Positions 31,362 through 41,335 are shown, counted from the stretch's first letter. The stretch: DNA of 64,000 nucleotides from Stenotrophomonas maltophilia (GCF_003970865.1 NZ_RXLZ01000004.1:55074-119073); one strand, 5' to 3'. Notes: a model not told the origin generated them from the sequence alone. A program made the numbers and translations.

Positions 31362-32783
31362 TCATTCGTTCGGCGGCGTGGTCGCCTTGGCCTCGCTGCC
31401 GAAACTGCCATCGGCTTCTGCCGCCAGGTACGCGAACACGGTGTACGCGGCTACGTTCTGCGCCAGCGCCTTCGGGTCGATCTTGTCCAGCGTGTCGTCG
31501 GCGGTGTGGTGCAGGTGGAAGTAGTCCGAGCCGTCCTGCGCCAGCCACGCCCATGCACCGCCCTTGGCGGCCAGCGGGCCAACGTCCGGGCCCGGGCCAC
31601 CCTTGTCGGCCTGGTACTCGATGCCCAGCGGCTTCATCACTTCGGCAATCTGCTTGGTCGCTTCGCGCGAGCCTTCCGGGTTCGGCGAACCGGTATTGAA
31701 GGCATAGATGCGGCCGGCACCGAAGTCACTCTCGGCAGCCAGCTGGTGCAGGGCCACATCCTTGGCGTGCGCTTCGGCATACGCCTTGCCGCCGTACAGG
31801 CCCTGCTCCTCGTTGGCGAAGGCGATCACGCGGATGGTGCGCTTCGGCGCCTGCTTGAGCAGGCCGATCAGGTGACCCGCAGCCATGGTGATGCCCACGC
31901 CCGCGCCGTCATCCACCGCGCCGGTGCCCAGGTCCCACGAATCCAGGTGGCCGCCGATCACCACCACTTCCTTCGGCAGGCTGCGGCCGGTGATCTCGCC
32001 GATCACGTTGTACGAGGTGGCGGTGCCATCCCAGCCGCAATCCAGCGCCACCTTCACCGTGGTACTGCCACGGGTCAGCAGGCGGGCCAGTTGGTCGGCA
32101 TCGGGCACCGACAGCGCCGCCGACGGCACCGGGGTCAGGCCGTCATCGAAACGGGTGATGCCGGTGTGCGGCACGCGGTGCGAGTCGGTACCGGCCGAGC
32201 GCATCAGGAAGCCGACCGCGCCCTTGCGGATCGCTTCGGACGGGCCCTTGCTGCGGATCGCGCCACCACGGCCATAGTCGCGGCCATCGCGGAACGGCAG
32301 CATCTGGTAGTCGACGAAGGCGATCTTGCCCTTCAGCGAACCGACCGGTGCGGCCTGCAGTGCGGCCAGGTCGGCAAAGCGCACCACTTCGGCTTCCACG
32401 GTGCCGCCCGGGCTGCCGCCCAGTGCCGTGATCTGCAGCGGCTGCGGGTTCCTGCCGGTCACGGCGGCGTGTTCGCTGCGGCGCTCCCACTTCGGGAAGG
32501 TCACCGGTTCCTTCCATACCTTGTCGAAGCCGAGGGCCTTGAACTTGGCCTCGGCCCAGGCCACGGCGCGGGCATCAGCCTCGCTGCCGGCGATGCGCGG
32601 GCCGATTTCGGTGGTGAGCGATTCGACCACCTTCCAGCCGGTGTCATCGGCCAGCGCCTGGTCGCGCAGCTGTGCGGCAGTGGCCAGCGACGCCGGGGGC
32701 AGGGTGGTGGTGTGCGGCGCCGCAAAGGCCGGGGCGGCCAGCAGGGCGAGGGAGGATGCGATGGCAAGGACGCGGCGACGCAT
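31362..32783 (-). CDS. Secreted M28-family zinc aminopeptidase
   Basis: A 473-residue exported peptidase: signal peptide MRRRVLAIASSLALLAAPAFA, a PA-type insert domain in the middle and an M28 catalytic domain. Zinc ligands and catalytic residues are seen in GGHLDSWDLGTGAVDDGAG (about 273-291), FANEEQGLYG and the late HLHHTADDT. It resembles carboxypeptidase Q/aminopeptidase S-like enzymes and probably feeds peptide scavenging in the periplasm or outside. The gene stands alone. Confidence 0.93.
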   Translation of the reverse strand: MRRRVLAIASSLALLAAPAFAAPHTTTLPPASLATAAQLRDQALADDTGWKVVESLTTEIGPRIAGSEADARAVAWAEAKFKALGFDKVWKEPVTFPKWERRSEHAAVTGRNPQPLQITALGGSPGGTVEAEVVRFADLAALQAAPVGSLKGKIAFVDYQMLPFRDGRDYGRGGAIRSKGPSEAIRKGAVGFLMRSAGTDSHRVPHTGITRFDDGLTPVPSAALSVPDADQLARLLTRGSTTVKVALDCGWDGTATSYNVIGEITGRSLPKEVVVIGGHLDSWDLGTGAVDDGAGVGITMAAGHLIGLLKQAPKRTIRVIAFANEEQGLYGGKAYAEAHAKDVALHQLAAESDFGAGRIYAFNTGSPNPEGSREATKQIAEVMKPLGIEYQADKGGPGPDVGPLAAKGGAWAWLAQDGSDYFHLHHTADDTLDKIDPKALAQNVAAYTVFAYLAAEADGSFGSEAKATTPPNE

Positions 32784-32895
32784 GGACAGCTCCGGGAAGG
32801 GACCAAGCCTTGGAGCTTAACAGTCGTTCAGCCCGGCGCATGGGCGGGAGGTCATGGCTGGCGCGAACGCTGTTTTCCGCCATGACCGGCAAAGC

Positions 32896-32921
32896 GAAAG
32901 CCCCGCCGGGGCGGGGCTTTC
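32896..32921 (-). terminator. Symmetric Rho-independent terminator downstream of mscL
   Basis: The stem GAAAGCCCCGC/GCGGGGCTTTC with a four-base loop ends in a short T-run on either strand. It lies between mscL and the M28 gene, both minus strand. Confidence 0.75.
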
Positions 32922-32932
32922 GTGCAGTCGCG

Positions 32933-32996
32933 GTAGTGCCGGCCGCTGGCCGGCTCCCGCATGTTCCGATGTTGCCGGCCAGCGGCCGGCACTACC
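32933..32996. repeat. Facing pair of SMAG repeats (GTAGTGCCGG type)
   Basis: Two GTAGTGCCGGCCGCTGGC palindromes face each other across about 20 bases just downstream of mscL. Confidence 0.85.
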
Positions 32997-33007
32997 GTTC
33001 TGCGGCC

Positions 33008-33412
33008 TTATTTCTTCAGGCTGTCGCGGATCTCGCGCAGCAGCACCACTTCCTCGGCCGGTGCGGCCGGTGCGGCTTCCTGCTTGCGCGACAGGCGGTT
33101 GATCGTCTTGACCACCAGGAAGATGGCGAAGGCCACGATCACGAACTGGATCAACGTGTTGATGAAGTCGCCGTAGCCGATCACCACGGCCGGGATTTCC
33201 TTGCCGTCGGCACCGATGCTGGCCGGTGACAACGTCCACGCTAGCTGCGAGAAATCCACCTTGCCGATCAGCATGCCCAGCGGCGGCATGATGATTTTCT
33301 CGACCAGCGCGGTCACGATCTTGCCGAAGGCCGCGCCGATCACCACGCCGACGGCGAGGTCGATGACGTTGCCGCGCATCGCGAATTCCTTGAACTCGGT
33401 GAGCATTCCCAT
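33008..33412 (-). CDS. mscL: Large-conductance mechanosensitive channel
   Basis: A 134-residue pore protein that opens under hypo-osmotic shock. The N-terminal amphipathic helix [33 protein letters not shown]1 with its Gly/Ala packing face, a periplasmic loop and TM2 ([21 protein letters not shown]) are all present, followed by the cytoplasmic bundle [17 protein letters not shown] precedes the ATG by nine bases. Confidence 0.96.
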   Translation of the reverse strand: MGMLTEFKEFAMRGNVIDLAVGVVIGAAFGKIVTALVEKIIMPPLGMLIGKVDFSQLAWTLSPASIGADGKEIPAVVIGYGDFINTLIQFVIVAFAIFLVVKTINRLSRKQEAAPAAPAEEVVLLREIRDSLKK

Positions 33413-33467
33413 TGTTGTTTTTCTCCGGTGGGGGAAGTGGACAGCGCGCAGGGTAGCGCAGGTGATG

Positions 33468-34184
33468 TCAGCCGGCGATCACGCCGTGGCGCTCGGCCAC
33501 GTTTTCCAGGCGGGCACTGAAGCGGTCGCCGGGCTTCAGTGCGGCCACCCCGGAGGGGGTGCCCATGAACACCAGGTCGCCGGCACGCAGCTGCCACAGC
33601 TTGGACAGCTCATGCAGGATCTCCGGCACGTTCCAGATCATCTGGTCCAGCAGCGCCTGCTGGCGCACCTCGCCGTTGACCTCCAGCGACAGGTTCAGTG
33701 CGGCCAGGTCGCCCACTTCAGCGGCATGCACGATCTCGCTGATCGGCGCGGAGGCATCGAAGCCCTTGGCTGCATCCCACGGGTGGCCCTTGTCCTTGGC
33801 CGCGGCCTGCAGGTCGCGGCGGGTCAGGTCCAGGCCCACGGCATAGCCATAGACCAGCGCATCGGCGTCGGCCACGGCCAGCTCGCCCGCGGGTGCATCG
33901 CGGCCGATCGCTACCACCAGCTCCACTTCGTGGTGCAGGTTGGCGGTCGCTGGCGGGTAGGGGATGGCATCGTCATGGCCGACCACGATCGCATCGGCCG
34001 GCTTGCTGAAGAACATCGGTCGGCCGCGGTCGTCGGCTGCCGGCACCGCCGCGCCCATTTCGCGGGCATGGTCGGCGAAGTTGCGGCCGACGCAGTAGAT
34101 GCGGTGCACGGGGAAGCTGCCTCCGCCCACTACCGGGACACGCGGCAGGGCTACAGCAGGGATCACATCGGAGACATCGGACAT
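33468..34184 (-). CDS. Fumarylacetoacetate hydrolase (FAH)-family protein
   Basis: A 238-residue FAH-fold protein closest in appearance to FAHD1/acylpyruvase and fumarylpyruvate hydrolases. Motifs are [16 protein letters not shown], the metal-binding [10 protein letters not shown] and [26 protein letters not shown], and [13 protein letters not shown] at the end. It probably cleaves a beta-diketo acid; the substrate is not determinable. An ATG seven codons earlier is possible. Confidence 0.88.
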   Translation of the reverse strand: MSDVSDVIPAVALPRVPVVGGGSFPVHRIYCVGRNFADHAREMGAAVPAADDRGRPMFFSKPADAIVVGHDDAIPYPPATANLHHEVELVVAIGRDAPAGELAVADADALVYGYAVGLDLTRRDLQAAAKDKGHPWDAAKGFDASAPISEIVHAAEVGDLAALNLSLEVNGEVRQQALLDQMIWNVPEILHELSKLWQLRAGDLVFMGTPSGVAALKPGDRFSARLENVAERHGVIAG

Positions 34185-34259
34185 GCGGGCATCCAGGAAG
34201 GGCATGCCCGCAGTCTAGAACGCATGGCGCCCGCCGTCAGCGGGCGCGGAGCACGTGGA

Positions 34260-34541
34260 TCAGCGCGAGGCCGGCAGCACCGGCTTGCGCACCACGCGGT
34301 ACTCACCCTCGACCACGGTCGGGTCGACCGGACGCGCGGCGCCCGGCTTGCGCGAGGCCAGCAGCTTCCACGCCAGGCCAACCAGGATCATCGCCGCACC
34401 GACGAACACGCCGATGAACACCATCGCGGCCAGGATCGCCAGGCCGAGCAGGCCCACGGCAACGCGCACCAGCGGGTGACGCGGCTTGCGCGGCGCGAAC
34501 AGGGTGCGGAACTGGTTGAAGGCGGATGCGCGATTGAACAT
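34260..34541 (-). CDS. Small single- or double-span membrane protein
   Basis: A 93-residue protein with a short basic N-terminus (MFNRASAFNQFRTLFAPRKPRHPLVR), one strongly hydrophobic stretch (about 27-60, possibly two helices) and a polar C-terminal tail (VDPTVVEGEYRVV). No known domain. The start is the ATG nearest the hydrophobic region. The AT-rich stretch upstream (34598-34640) could carry promoters for this gene and the divergent Rieske gene. Confidence 0.6.
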   Translation of the reverse strand: MFNRASAFNQFRTLFAPRKPRHPLVRVAVGLLGLAILAAMVFIGVFVGAAMILVGLAWKLLASRKPGAARPVDPTVVEGEYRVVRKPVLPASR

Positions 34542-34719
34542 GGCGGCTCGATAGGCTGGGATCAGCGAAACCAGAGTATCGGGACGCGCCACTGTCATTG
34601 AGTGAAAAACTCGTTAAATATAGCCTGTGCTTATTACGGATCAATGACTTGTGTTCATGTCGCAGCCAGTCACCTGAGTGGGCATGCGACAATGCGGGTT
34701 TACTGTCCGAGCCTTCGCC

Positions 34720-35055
34720 ATGACTGCCGCTGCTGCCCTGATCGCCCTTGATGCCATTGCCGATGGCGCGTTTGCCGAGGTCGAAGCGGTGGTTGATGGC
34801 GATGCCGAATCGCTGGTGCTGTACCGCGACGGCGCGCAGGTGCGTGCGTTCCTGAACATCTGCCCGCACGCCGGCCGCCGCCTGGACTGGGCCCCGGGCC
34901 AGTTCCTGAAGAGCCGTGAAGGCCACCTGGTCTGCGCCGCGCATGGCGCCTCGTTCACGCTGGACAGCGGCGACTGCATCGCCGGTCCCTGCAAGGGCGA
35001 CCGCCTGCGTGCGGTGCCGGTGGACGTGCGCGACGGGCAGGTCTATCTGGCTTGA
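34720..35055 (+). CDS. Rieske-type [2Fe-2S] ferredoxin-like protein
   Basis: A 111-residue single Rieske domain with both ligand boxes, CPHAG (CxH) and CAAHGASF (CxxH), and the GxxCxxGPC-like GDCIAGPCKGDRL segment. Such small proteins serve as electron carriers or as assimilation/oxygenase-type ferredoxins; the partner is not encoded nearby. Start chosen at the ATG after CCTTCGCC because the longer frame adds 14 non-conserved residues. The last 11 codons and stop are duplicated just downstream as part of a tandem repeat. Confidence 0.85.
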   Translation: MTAAAALIALDAIADGAFAEVEAVVDGDAESLVLYRDGAQVRAFLNICPHAGRRLDWAPGQFLKSREGHLVCAAHGASFTLDSGDCIAGPCKGDRLRAVPVDVRDGQVYLA

Positions 35056-35365
35056 GGCAACCGGCGTGCGAATCAAGGTTCGCACTCACCGGATCAGCAG
35101 GTATTCAGAGATTCATCCACGCATGGCGTGGATCTACTGTGTCGACCAAGGTCGACACCCACCAAAGCGATGCACGACGCCGTTCTGGCAGATGGATGTG
35201 CGCGACGGGCAGGTCCATCTGGCTTGAGGCAACCGGTGTGCGAACCAGGGTCCGCACCCACCGGATCAGCAGGTATCCAAAGATTCATCCACGCATGGCG
35301 TGGATCTACTGTGTCGACCAAGGTCGACACCTACCAAAGCGATGCACGACGCCGTTCTGGCAGAT
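35021..35365. repeat. 172-bp tandem duplication including the 3' end of the Rieske gene
   Basis: Two copies with period 172 (35021-35192 and 35193-35365 approximately). Each holds the gene's last ~33 bases through CTGGCTTGAGGCAACCGG, a GTGCGAA(T/C)C palindrome, an ATCCACGCATGGCGTGGAT palindrome, a GTCGACCAAGGTCGAC palindrome and CGATGCACGACGCCGTTCTG. Differences are scattered single bases. No gene is evident in the second copy beyond the duplicated tail. Confidence 0.85.
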
Positions 35366-35550
35366 CGCGGCAATCTGTCGAAGGCGGGGTGGGTCCGGTT
35401 GCGGGGGCGTGAGCCGCATGGATGCGGCGACCGAGCTTACATGGACGTACTTGCAGCGTCCCCCGTAACCGGACCCACCCCGCCATCCCACGGAATGCCA
35501 GCCTTTGACGTTGACGTTGATTCGGCGGGTGCAGGGCGCAGCCCTGCCGA
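35361..35550 (+). repeat. Composite long-hairpin element, type B, copy 2
   Basis: Same parts as the copy near 20.8 kb: CAGATCGCGGCAATCTGTC box, stem arms 35383-35409 and 35457-35484, inner GCCGCATGGATGCGGC palindrome, and the closing GCAGGGCGCAGCCCTGC hairpin. The right arm has one extra T and one C-to-T change relative to copy 1; the latter keeps pairing as G-U in RNA from the plus strand. It reads towards the 3' end of the SLC13 gene. Confidence 0.75.
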
Positions 35551-35562
35551 CAAACCCAACCC

Positions 35563-37410
35563 TCAGAACATCAGGTTGATCATCAGCACCACCACGCAGG
35601 TGTAGATCAGCGACAGCGGTCCGCCGACCCGCCACATCTCGCGCGGGGTGTAGTTGGCCGGGCCGGTGATCATCGAGATCACCGGGTTGGAGGCCGTCAT
35701 CAGATTGTTGGACGCAGACAGCGCCACGATCAGCGCGAACGCGGTCGGGTTGCCGCCGGCTGCCAGTGCCAGGTTCACCGCAATGGGCACCATCACGATG
35801 GTCGCGCCCACGTGGCTGATCACCAGCGAGAACGCCGTGGTCAGCAGCGCCAGCGCCACCTCCAGCACCCACACCGGGATGCCGGTGGGCAGCTTGTCGA
35901 TGGTATGGCCGGCCACCCACGCCGCCGCACCACTGGAATCCATCGCCCAGCCGAGCGGAATCAGCCCGGCCATCATGAACACCGTTTTCCAGTTGATCGA
36001 GGCATACGCCTCGTCCATGCGCAGCACGCCGGTCAGCAGCATGCCGGCCACGCCGGTCATCAGCGTCAGCGCCACCGGCAGCTTGCTGGTCAGCGCGATC
36101 AGGATGGTCAACGCGAAGATCGCCATCGCGATCTTGAACTTGTGCGGGCGCTGTTCGCCGGTCGGGTAGTCGGTGACCACCACGAAGTCGCGGCTCTTGG
36201 CCGCCTGTGCCAGGTCGGTCCAGATGCTGTGGAAGACCAGCATGTCGCCGGCACGCAGCTGCACGTCGCGCACGTCCTCGCGGATCACCTGCTTGTCGCG
36301 GTTGATCGCCAGCAGGCTGATGCCGCGCTCCTTGCGCAGGCGCAGGTCGGCCGCGCTCTTGCCGATCACGTTCGAGGTCGGCGGCACCACCGCCTCGGAA
36401 ATACCGGCACGGCTCGGGTTGAACAGGTCACCCAGGTGCTTCAGGCGCGAAGACATGCGCAGGAACTGGTTCTGCGCGAAGTCGTTGATCTGCTCGCGCG
36501 GGCCCATTGCACCGAGCACGCTGCCGACCCAGATGCGCATCTCCGCAGGCGGCGCCAGGCGGGTGTCATTGCCGGTCTTCAGCGCCAGCAGCAGCGGGGC
36601 ATCGTGCAGGTTCTCCGCTTCGCCCAGCGTCATGCCCACCAGCGGGCTTTCGGCACTGACCACCAGCTCGAACACATCGCCTTCGATGCCGTAGGTCTTG
36701 GCAAAGTAGCTTTCGGTGCGCGCCGGGGTGACCCCGTCGTTGACCAGGCTTTCTTCCTCGACCAGCTTGCGGTCGCCGTAATAGCGGAAATACAGCAGCG
36801 AAGCGATCAGCAGCGCCACGCCGATCGGCAGCGGCGCGAACATGCGCAGCGGCTCGATGGTGGCCAGGCCGGAGGGCAGGTTGTTGTTGGCCGAGGCCAG
36901 CAGATCGTTCAGCAGGATCAGCGGCGAATTGCCGACCATGGTCAGTGCGCCACCCATCACGATCGCCGCCGAGATCGGCAGCAGCAGGCGCTGCATCGTC
37001 AGGCCGGTGCGCGCCGCCAGTCGCGAGGCGACCGGCAGGTACAGCGCCATCACCGACGGGTTCTGCATGAAGGACGAGTTCAGGCCGGCGATGGCCGTGG
37101 TCATCATCAGCAGCCGCTGCTCGACGCCATGGCCGCGCCGCAGCAGCCACGCGGCCAGCCGGTTCAGTGCCCCGGTGCGGTCCAGGCCGGCACCGAGGAT
37201 GGTGGTGGCGATGATGCTCATCACCGCGTTACCGGAGAAGCCGCCGAAGATTTCCTCCGGCGCGATCAGCCCGGTGACACCGAGCACCACCAGCACCACC
37301 AGCGCGACCACGTCGGCGCGGATGCGCTCGAACAGGAACATCGCCATCGTGAAGCCGACCAGCCCGAGCACGAGCTTCATGTCATTGGTCAGCGTCAGCG
37401 CGGTATCCAT
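35563..37410 (-). CDS. SLC13/DASS-type permease with two RCK_C (TrkA-C) domains
   Basis: A 615-residue inner-membrane transporter. The N-terminal half carries helices with MQNPSVMALYLPV and MGGALTMVGNSPLILLN. A soluble insert (about 225-400) contains two TrkA-C domains, seen in FELVVSAESPLVGMTLGE and SNVIGKSAADLRLRKERGISLLAINR. The second half ends in VISHVGATIVMVPIAVN and SASNNLMTASNPVISMI. This layout matches SLC13-like sodium/anion permeases (sulfate or dicarboxylate type) gated by regulatory domains. Substrate unknown. Confidence 0.9.
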   Translation of the reverse strand: MDTALTLTNDMKLVLGLVGFTMAMFLFERIRADVVALVVLVVLGVTGLIAPEEIFGGFSGNAVMSIIATTILGAGLDRTGALNRLAAWLLRRGHGVEQRLLMMTTAIAGLNSSFMQNPSVMALYLPVASRLAARTGLTMQRLLLPISAAIVMGGALTMVGNSPLILLNDLLASANNNLPSGLATIEPLRMFAPLPIGVALLIASLLYFRYYGDRKLVEEESLVNDGVTPARTESYFAKTYGIEGDVFELVVSAESPLVGMTLGEAENLHDAPLLLALKTGNDTRLAPPAEMRIWVGSVLGAMGPREQINDFAQNQFLRMSSRLKHLGDLFNPSRAGISEAVVPPTSNVIGKSAADLRLRKERGISLLAINRDKQVIREDVRDVQLRAGDMLVFHSIWTDLAQAAKSRDFVVVTDYPTGEQRPHKFKIAMAIFALTILIALTSKLPVALTLMTGVAGMLLTGVLRMDEAYASINWKTVFMMAGLIPLGWAMDSSGAAAWVAGHTIDKLPTGIPVWVLEVALALLTTAFSLVISHVGATIVMVPIAVNLALAAGGNPTAFALIVALSASNNLMTASNPVISMITGPANYTPREMWRVGGPLSLIYTCVVVLMINLMF

Positions 37411-37437
37411 GTGGGGCGCGGCGTCCTCAGGCGATCG

Positions 37438-38172
37438 TCAGGTGCGGTCGTACAGCAGGTCCCAGACGCCGTGGCCGAGCTTCTGGCCGCGGGTCTCGAA
37501 GTGCGTCTGCGGGCGCCAGTCCGGGCGCGGCACGCTGCCACGCGGGCCGGCGCGGTTGACCAGGCCGGCAGTCGCGTCAAGCACGTCCCACATCTGCTCG
37601 GCGTAGTCTTCCCAGTCGGTGGCGCAGTGCAGGCGGCCACCCGGGCGCAGCTTGCGCACCAGCAGTTCGGCGAACGCCGGCTGCAGCAGGCGGCGCTTGT
37701 TGTGGCGCTTCTTGTGCCACGGGTCTGGGAAGTAGATGCGCACTTCATCGAGCGCGCCATCGGCGATCTCGTTCTGCAGCACTTCCACCGCATCGTGGTG
37801 GTACAGGCGCACGTGGTCGGCGTTGTCGTCGGCCAGCGCGTTCAGCAGCCGGCCCACGCCCGGGGCGTGAACCTCGATACCGATGTAGTCGCGCGACGGG
37901 TCGTGCTGGGCGGCGAAGCGCAGCGCGGCACCGTTGCCGAAGCCGATTTCCAGCACCTTGTGCGCCGGGCGCCCAAAGGTGGCGTCCAGGTCACGCGGCT
38001 GGCCGTTGTAGTCGATGCCGAAGCGCGGCCAGCGTTCGTCGAACGCGCGCTGCTGGGCAGGGGTGAAGCGGCCCTGGCGCAACACGAAGCTGCGCACCTC
38101 GCGGCGGCCCTCGCTCACGGTGAACGGCTTGGGCGGAGCCTTGGAACCGGCGCTGTCGAAAGGATTGGTCAT
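37438..38172 (-). CDS. trmB: tRNA (guanine-N7-)-methyltransferase
   Basis: Forms m7G46 in the variable loop of tRNAs. The 244-residue SAM-dependent enzyme shows [16 protein letters not shown] (SAM site), [32 protein letters not shown] (the catalytic TrmB signature) and a C-terminal [15 protein letters not shown] block. The ATG overlaps the thiG stop by one base (TGATG), which couples it to thiG and thiS. Confidence 0.96.
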   Translation of the reverse strand: MTNPFDSAGSKAPPKPFTVSEGRREVRSFVLRQGRFTPAQQRAFDERWPRFGIDYNGQPRDLDATFGRPAHKVLEIGFGNGAALRFAAQHDPSRDYIGIEVHAPGVGRLLNALADDNADHVRLYHHDAVEVLQNEIADGALDEVRIYFPDPWHKKRHNKRRLLQPAFAELLVRKLRPGGRLHCATDWEDYAEQMWDVLDATAGLVNRAGPRGSVPRPDWRPQTHFETRGQKLGHGVWDLLYDRT

Positions 38173-38966
38173 CAGCCGATCAGCCCATCCACCGGGGAGG
38201 AGGCGCTGGCGTAGCGCTTGCGCGGGATGCGCCCGGCCAGGAAGGCCTCGCGGCCGGCCTCGACCGCCTTGCGCATCGCGCTGGCCATCAGCACCGGGCT
38301 GCGTGCACCGGCAATGGCGGTGTTCATCAGCACGCCGTCGCAGCCCAGCTCCATCGCGATCGCCGCATCCGACGCGGTGCCCACGCCGGCGTCGACGATG
38401 ATCGGCACCTTGGCGTCTTCGATGATCTGCAGCAGGTTGTACTTGTTCTGGATGCCCAGGCCCGAACCGATCGGCGCTGCCAGCGGCATCACCGCAGCGC
38501 AGCCGATCTCTTCCAGGCGCTTGGCCAGGATCGGATCGTCGGAGGTGTAGACCATCACCTCGAAGCCGTCCTTGACCAGCTGTTCGGCGGCCTTGAGGGT
38601 CTGCACCACGTCCGGGTACAGCGACTTCTGGTCGCCCAGCACTTCCAGCTTGGTCAGGTTGTGGCCGTCCAGCAGCTCACGCGCCAGCCGGCAGGTACGC
38701 ACCGCGTCTTCGGCGGTGTAGCAGCCGGCGGTGTTGGGCAGGATGGTGTAGCGCTCCGGCGGCAGCACGTCGAGCAGGTTCGGCTCGCCCGGGTTCTGCC
38801 CGATGTTGGTGCGGCGGATGGCCACGGTGACGATCTGGGCACCTGCAGCCTCGGTGGCCAGGCGGGTTTCTTCCAGATCCTTGAACTTGCCGGTGCCGGT
38901 GAGCAGCCGCGAGCCATAGGTCTTGCCGGCGATCACCAGCGAATCGGGGGAGACATGAACGTTCAT
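38172..38966 (-). CDS. thiG: Thiazole synthase
   Basis: Builds the thiazole phosphate of thiamine from deoxyxylulose 5-phosphate, dehydroglycine and ThiS-thiocarboxylate. The 264-residue TIM barrel contains [52 protein letters not shown] with the catalytic Lys region [16 protein letters not shown], and [21 protein letters not shown]. The frame runs 13 codons further but the family start is MNVHVSPD. thiS stands upstream in the same operon. Confidence 0.96.
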   Translation of the reverse strand: MNVHVSPDSLVIAGKTYGSRLLTGTGKFKDLEETRLATEAAGAQIVTVAIRRTNIGQNPGEPNLLDVLPPERYTILPNTAGCYTAEDAVRTCRLARELLDGHNLTKLEVLGDQKSLYPDVVQTLKAAEQLVKDGFEVMVYTSDDPILAKRLEEIGCAAVMPLAAPIGSGLGIQNKYNLLQIIEDAKVPIIVDAGVGTASDAAIAMELGCDGVLMNTAIAGARSPVLMASAMRKAVEAGREAFLAGRIPRKRYASASSPVDGLIG

Positions 38967-39036
38967 GGCGCGATTATCGCTTATCCGCCTGAAGGATGGG
39001 ATCACGCAATGGCGTGCCGGCCGTGGATTGGTAGGG

Positions 39037-39058
39037 GTAGTGCCGGCCGCTGGCCGGC
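39037..39058. repeat. Single SMAG repeat between thiS and thiG
   Basis: One GTAGTGCCGGCCGCTGGC palindrome sits inside the ~107-base gap of the thiS-thiG operon, where it could form an intercistronic mRNA hairpin. Confidence 0.8.
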
Positions 39059-39073
39059 AAACCAGGACAGGCC

Positions 39074-39274
39074 TCAGCCCCCGCCCAGCGCGTGCACGAT
39101 CTCCACCACGTCGCCTTCGGCCAGGACGTGCTCGCCATGGCGGCTGCGGCTGACGATCTCGCCGTTGACCTCCACCGCCACCCGGCGCTGCAGCAACTGC
39201 TCGGCCTGAAGCAGGTCGTGGAGGGTCGCCGAGGCGGGCAGGGTGCGGGGTTCGCCGTTGAGCTGGATGTTCAT
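39074..39274 (-). CDS. thiS: Sulfur carrier protein ThiS
   Basis: A 66-residue ubiquitin-like protein with the start [18 protein letters not shown], the core [13 protein letters not shown] and the obligatory C-terminal Gly-Gly (HALGGG), which is thiocarboxylated and donates sulfur to ThiG. A longer frame exists but family members begin here. No TPP riboswitch core is visible in the 200 bases upstream. Confidence 0.94.
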   Translation of the reverse strand: MNIQLNGEPRTLPASATLHDLLQAEQLLQRRVAVEVNGEIVSRSRHGEHVLAEGDVVEIVHALGGG

Positions 39275-39481
39275 CCCTGCATTGTCGCTGATAGCCCGTC
39301 GGGATCGGAACGTTTGCAATTTGAACCGGGCGCCAGCTCCAGCACAGCGGGTTTCGACGTGATCAGGCGACAATCCATGCGGCGGCGCAGCGTGAGCAAA
39401 CGGCGGCGCGGTGAAACCATTGACCGTGCGCCGGCGTACGTGCGCCGGATTCCAACCTATTTACCCCACAGGAGTTCCTAG

Positions 39482-41335
39482 ATGCAGCTCAGCAAACACC
39501 CGATCCGCTCGCTGATGGCGGCTGCGATCGCACTGGCCGCGCTGCCGGCCATGGCAGGCGAAAATCCGTATTCCAAGGCGGTGTTCTTCGGCGACAGCCT
39601 CACCGACGCCGGCTACTTCCGCCCGCTGCTGCCCGAGGCCACGCAGGGGCTCTCCGGCCAGTTCACCACCAACCCAGGCTGGGTGTGGTCGCAGCAGGTC
39701 GCCAACTACTACGGCCTCAACAAGGACCCCAACGGCAACGGCCAGAACGGCGACAACTATGCCGTCGGTGGTGCCCGCGTGTCGGTTGAAGGCGGCGGTG
39801 CCCTTGGCGCGATCCCGTCGTTGAAGTCGCAGGCGGCCCGCTATTTGGCTGCAAACGGTGGCAAGGCTGACCGCAACGCCCTGTATACCGTATGGGGTGG
39901 CGCCAACGACCTGTTTGCCGCCGCCGGCGCTGCCGGTGCGGGTGCGCCGCCGGCCCAGGTGCAGGGCATCATCGGCGCGGCGGTCACCGACCAGATCGCG
40001 CTGGTCGGCGCCCTGAAGCAGGCCGGTGCCCAGTACGTGCTGGTGCCGAACCTGCCGGACGTGGGCATCACCCCGCAGTTCCGCGGCCCCAACGCGGCAG
40101 CCGCCACCGCCATGTCGGTCGGCTACAACAAGGCCCTGTATGGCGGCCTGAAGCAGGCGGGCATCGAGTTCATTCCGCTCGACACCTTCAGCATCCTGCG
40201 CGAAGTGACCGCCAATCCGGGCATGTACGGCTTCACCAACGTCACTGGCACCGCCTGCAAGATCAACCCGGCCAACCCCACGGGCAGCATCATCGGCTGC
40301 AACCCGACCACCTACGTCAGCCCGGATGCGTACCAGACCTATCTGTTCGCCGATGGCGTGCATCCGACCGTTACCGGTCACCAGCTGCTGGGCCAGTACG
40401 CCGTCTCGGTTCTGGAGGCTCCGCGTCTGCAGCAGGTGCTGAGCCACTCGGCACAGACGGTCGGCCGTTCGCGTGCCGACCAGGTCAGCAACCACCTGGG
40501 CGCACGTCCGGCCGATGGCCTGTCGTGGTGGGGTGGCGTGCGTGGGGACCTGCAGCGTTATGACCACGCCGACCTGTACGACGGCGTGGCGCCGGCCGGC
40601 CTGTTCGGTGTCGACTGGGCACGCAACGGCGTGGTGGTCGGCGGCTTCGCCGGCTTCGGCCGCATGAGTGCCGACTTCGGCAACAGCCGTGGCGACTTCA
40701 CCCAGAAGGACACCACCGCCGGCCTGTTCGCTGCCTGGTATGGCGACCGCGTCTGGGTCAACGGCCAGGTCAGCTACACCTGGTTGTCGTATGACGTGAA
40801 CCGCAAGGTCCAGCTGGGCCCGGCCACCCGTGAGCATGGTGGCTCGCCGGACGGCAGCAACCTGACCGCTGCACTGAATGCCGGTTACGAGTTCGGTACC
40901 GAAGGCGGCTTCCGCCACGGCCCGATCGCTTCGGTGATCTGGCAGAAGGTGAAGATCGACGGCTACGCTGAAAGCGCCACCGCCGGCACCATGGCCACCG
41001 CGCTGGGTTACGACCGCCAGAACGTCGACTCGACCGTCGGCCGCGTCGGCTGGCAGGCCCGCTTCGATGGCGGCACCGTCAAGCCGTACGTGCAGGTGAC
41101 CTACGACCACGAGTTCGAGGACACCAAGCAGGCCAGCGCCTGGCTGCAGACCCTGCCGGAACTGGGCAGCTACCGCGTGCCGGGCCTGGACTTCGACAAG
41201 AATTACGCCACCGCTGTTCTGGGTGCGCGCATGGACCTGTTCGGCCTGCAGGGCAACGTTGGCCTGAGCACCACGGCCGCGCAGAAGCGTGCCCGTGACG
41301 CGACGATCTTCGCCACCGTGGGCGGTAGCTTCTAA
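39482..41335 (+). CDS. estA: Autotransporter GDSL esterase/lipase (EstA-like)
   Basis: A 617-residue surface esterase. A signal peptide (1-25, ending AMA) precedes a GDSL passenger with the nucleophile Ser39 in FFGDSLTDAG, the NYAVGGARV and WGGANDLF oxyanion blocks and the catalytic pair Asp291/His294 in DGVHPTVTGH. The last ~270 residues form an autotransporter beta-barrel ending in the C-terminal Phe of TVGGSF. Pseudomonas EstA, the model, hydrolyses glycerol esters at the cell surface and affects rhamnolipid and motility. AGGAG precedes the ATG. Confidence 0.94.
   Translation: MQLSKHPIRSLMAAAIALAALPAMAGENPYSKAVFFGDSLTDAGYFRPLLPEATQGLSGQFTTNPGWVWSQQVANYYGLNKDPNGNGQNGDNYAVGGARVSVEGGGALGAIPSLKSQAARYLAANGGKADRNALYTVWGGANDLFAAAGAAGAGAPPAQVQGIIGAAVTDQIALVGALKQAGAQYVLVPNLPDVGITPQFRGPNAAAATAMSVGYNKALYGGLKQAGIEFIPLDTFSILREVTANPGMYGFTNVTGTACKINPANPTGSIIGCNPTTYVSPDAYQTYLFADGVHPTVTGHQLLGQYAVSVLEAPRLQQVLSHSAQTVGRSRADQVSNHLGARPADGLSWWGGVRGDLQRYDHADLYDGVAPAGLFGVDWARNGVVVGGFAGFGRMSADFGNSRGDFTQKDTTAGLFAAWYGDRVWVNGQVSYTWLSYDVNRKVQLGPATREHGGSPDGSNLTAALNAGYEFGTEGGFRHGPIASVIWQKVKIDGYAESATAGTMATALGYDRQNVDSTVGRVGWQARFDGGTVKPYVQVTYDHEFEDTKQASAWLQTLPELGSYRVPGLDFDKNYATAVLGARMDLFGLQGNVGLSTTAAQKRARDATIFATVGGSF

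Noticed and set aside
34640..34652. The word ATCAATGACTTG shared with the rimK 3' region (46244-46256)
   Set aside because: A 12-base match between two sites in 64 kb is expected by chance; the flanks do not align.
39275..39481. TPP riboswitch before thiS
   Set aside because: No conserved TPP-aptamer core (CUGAGA with ACCUGA-type segments) is recognisable.
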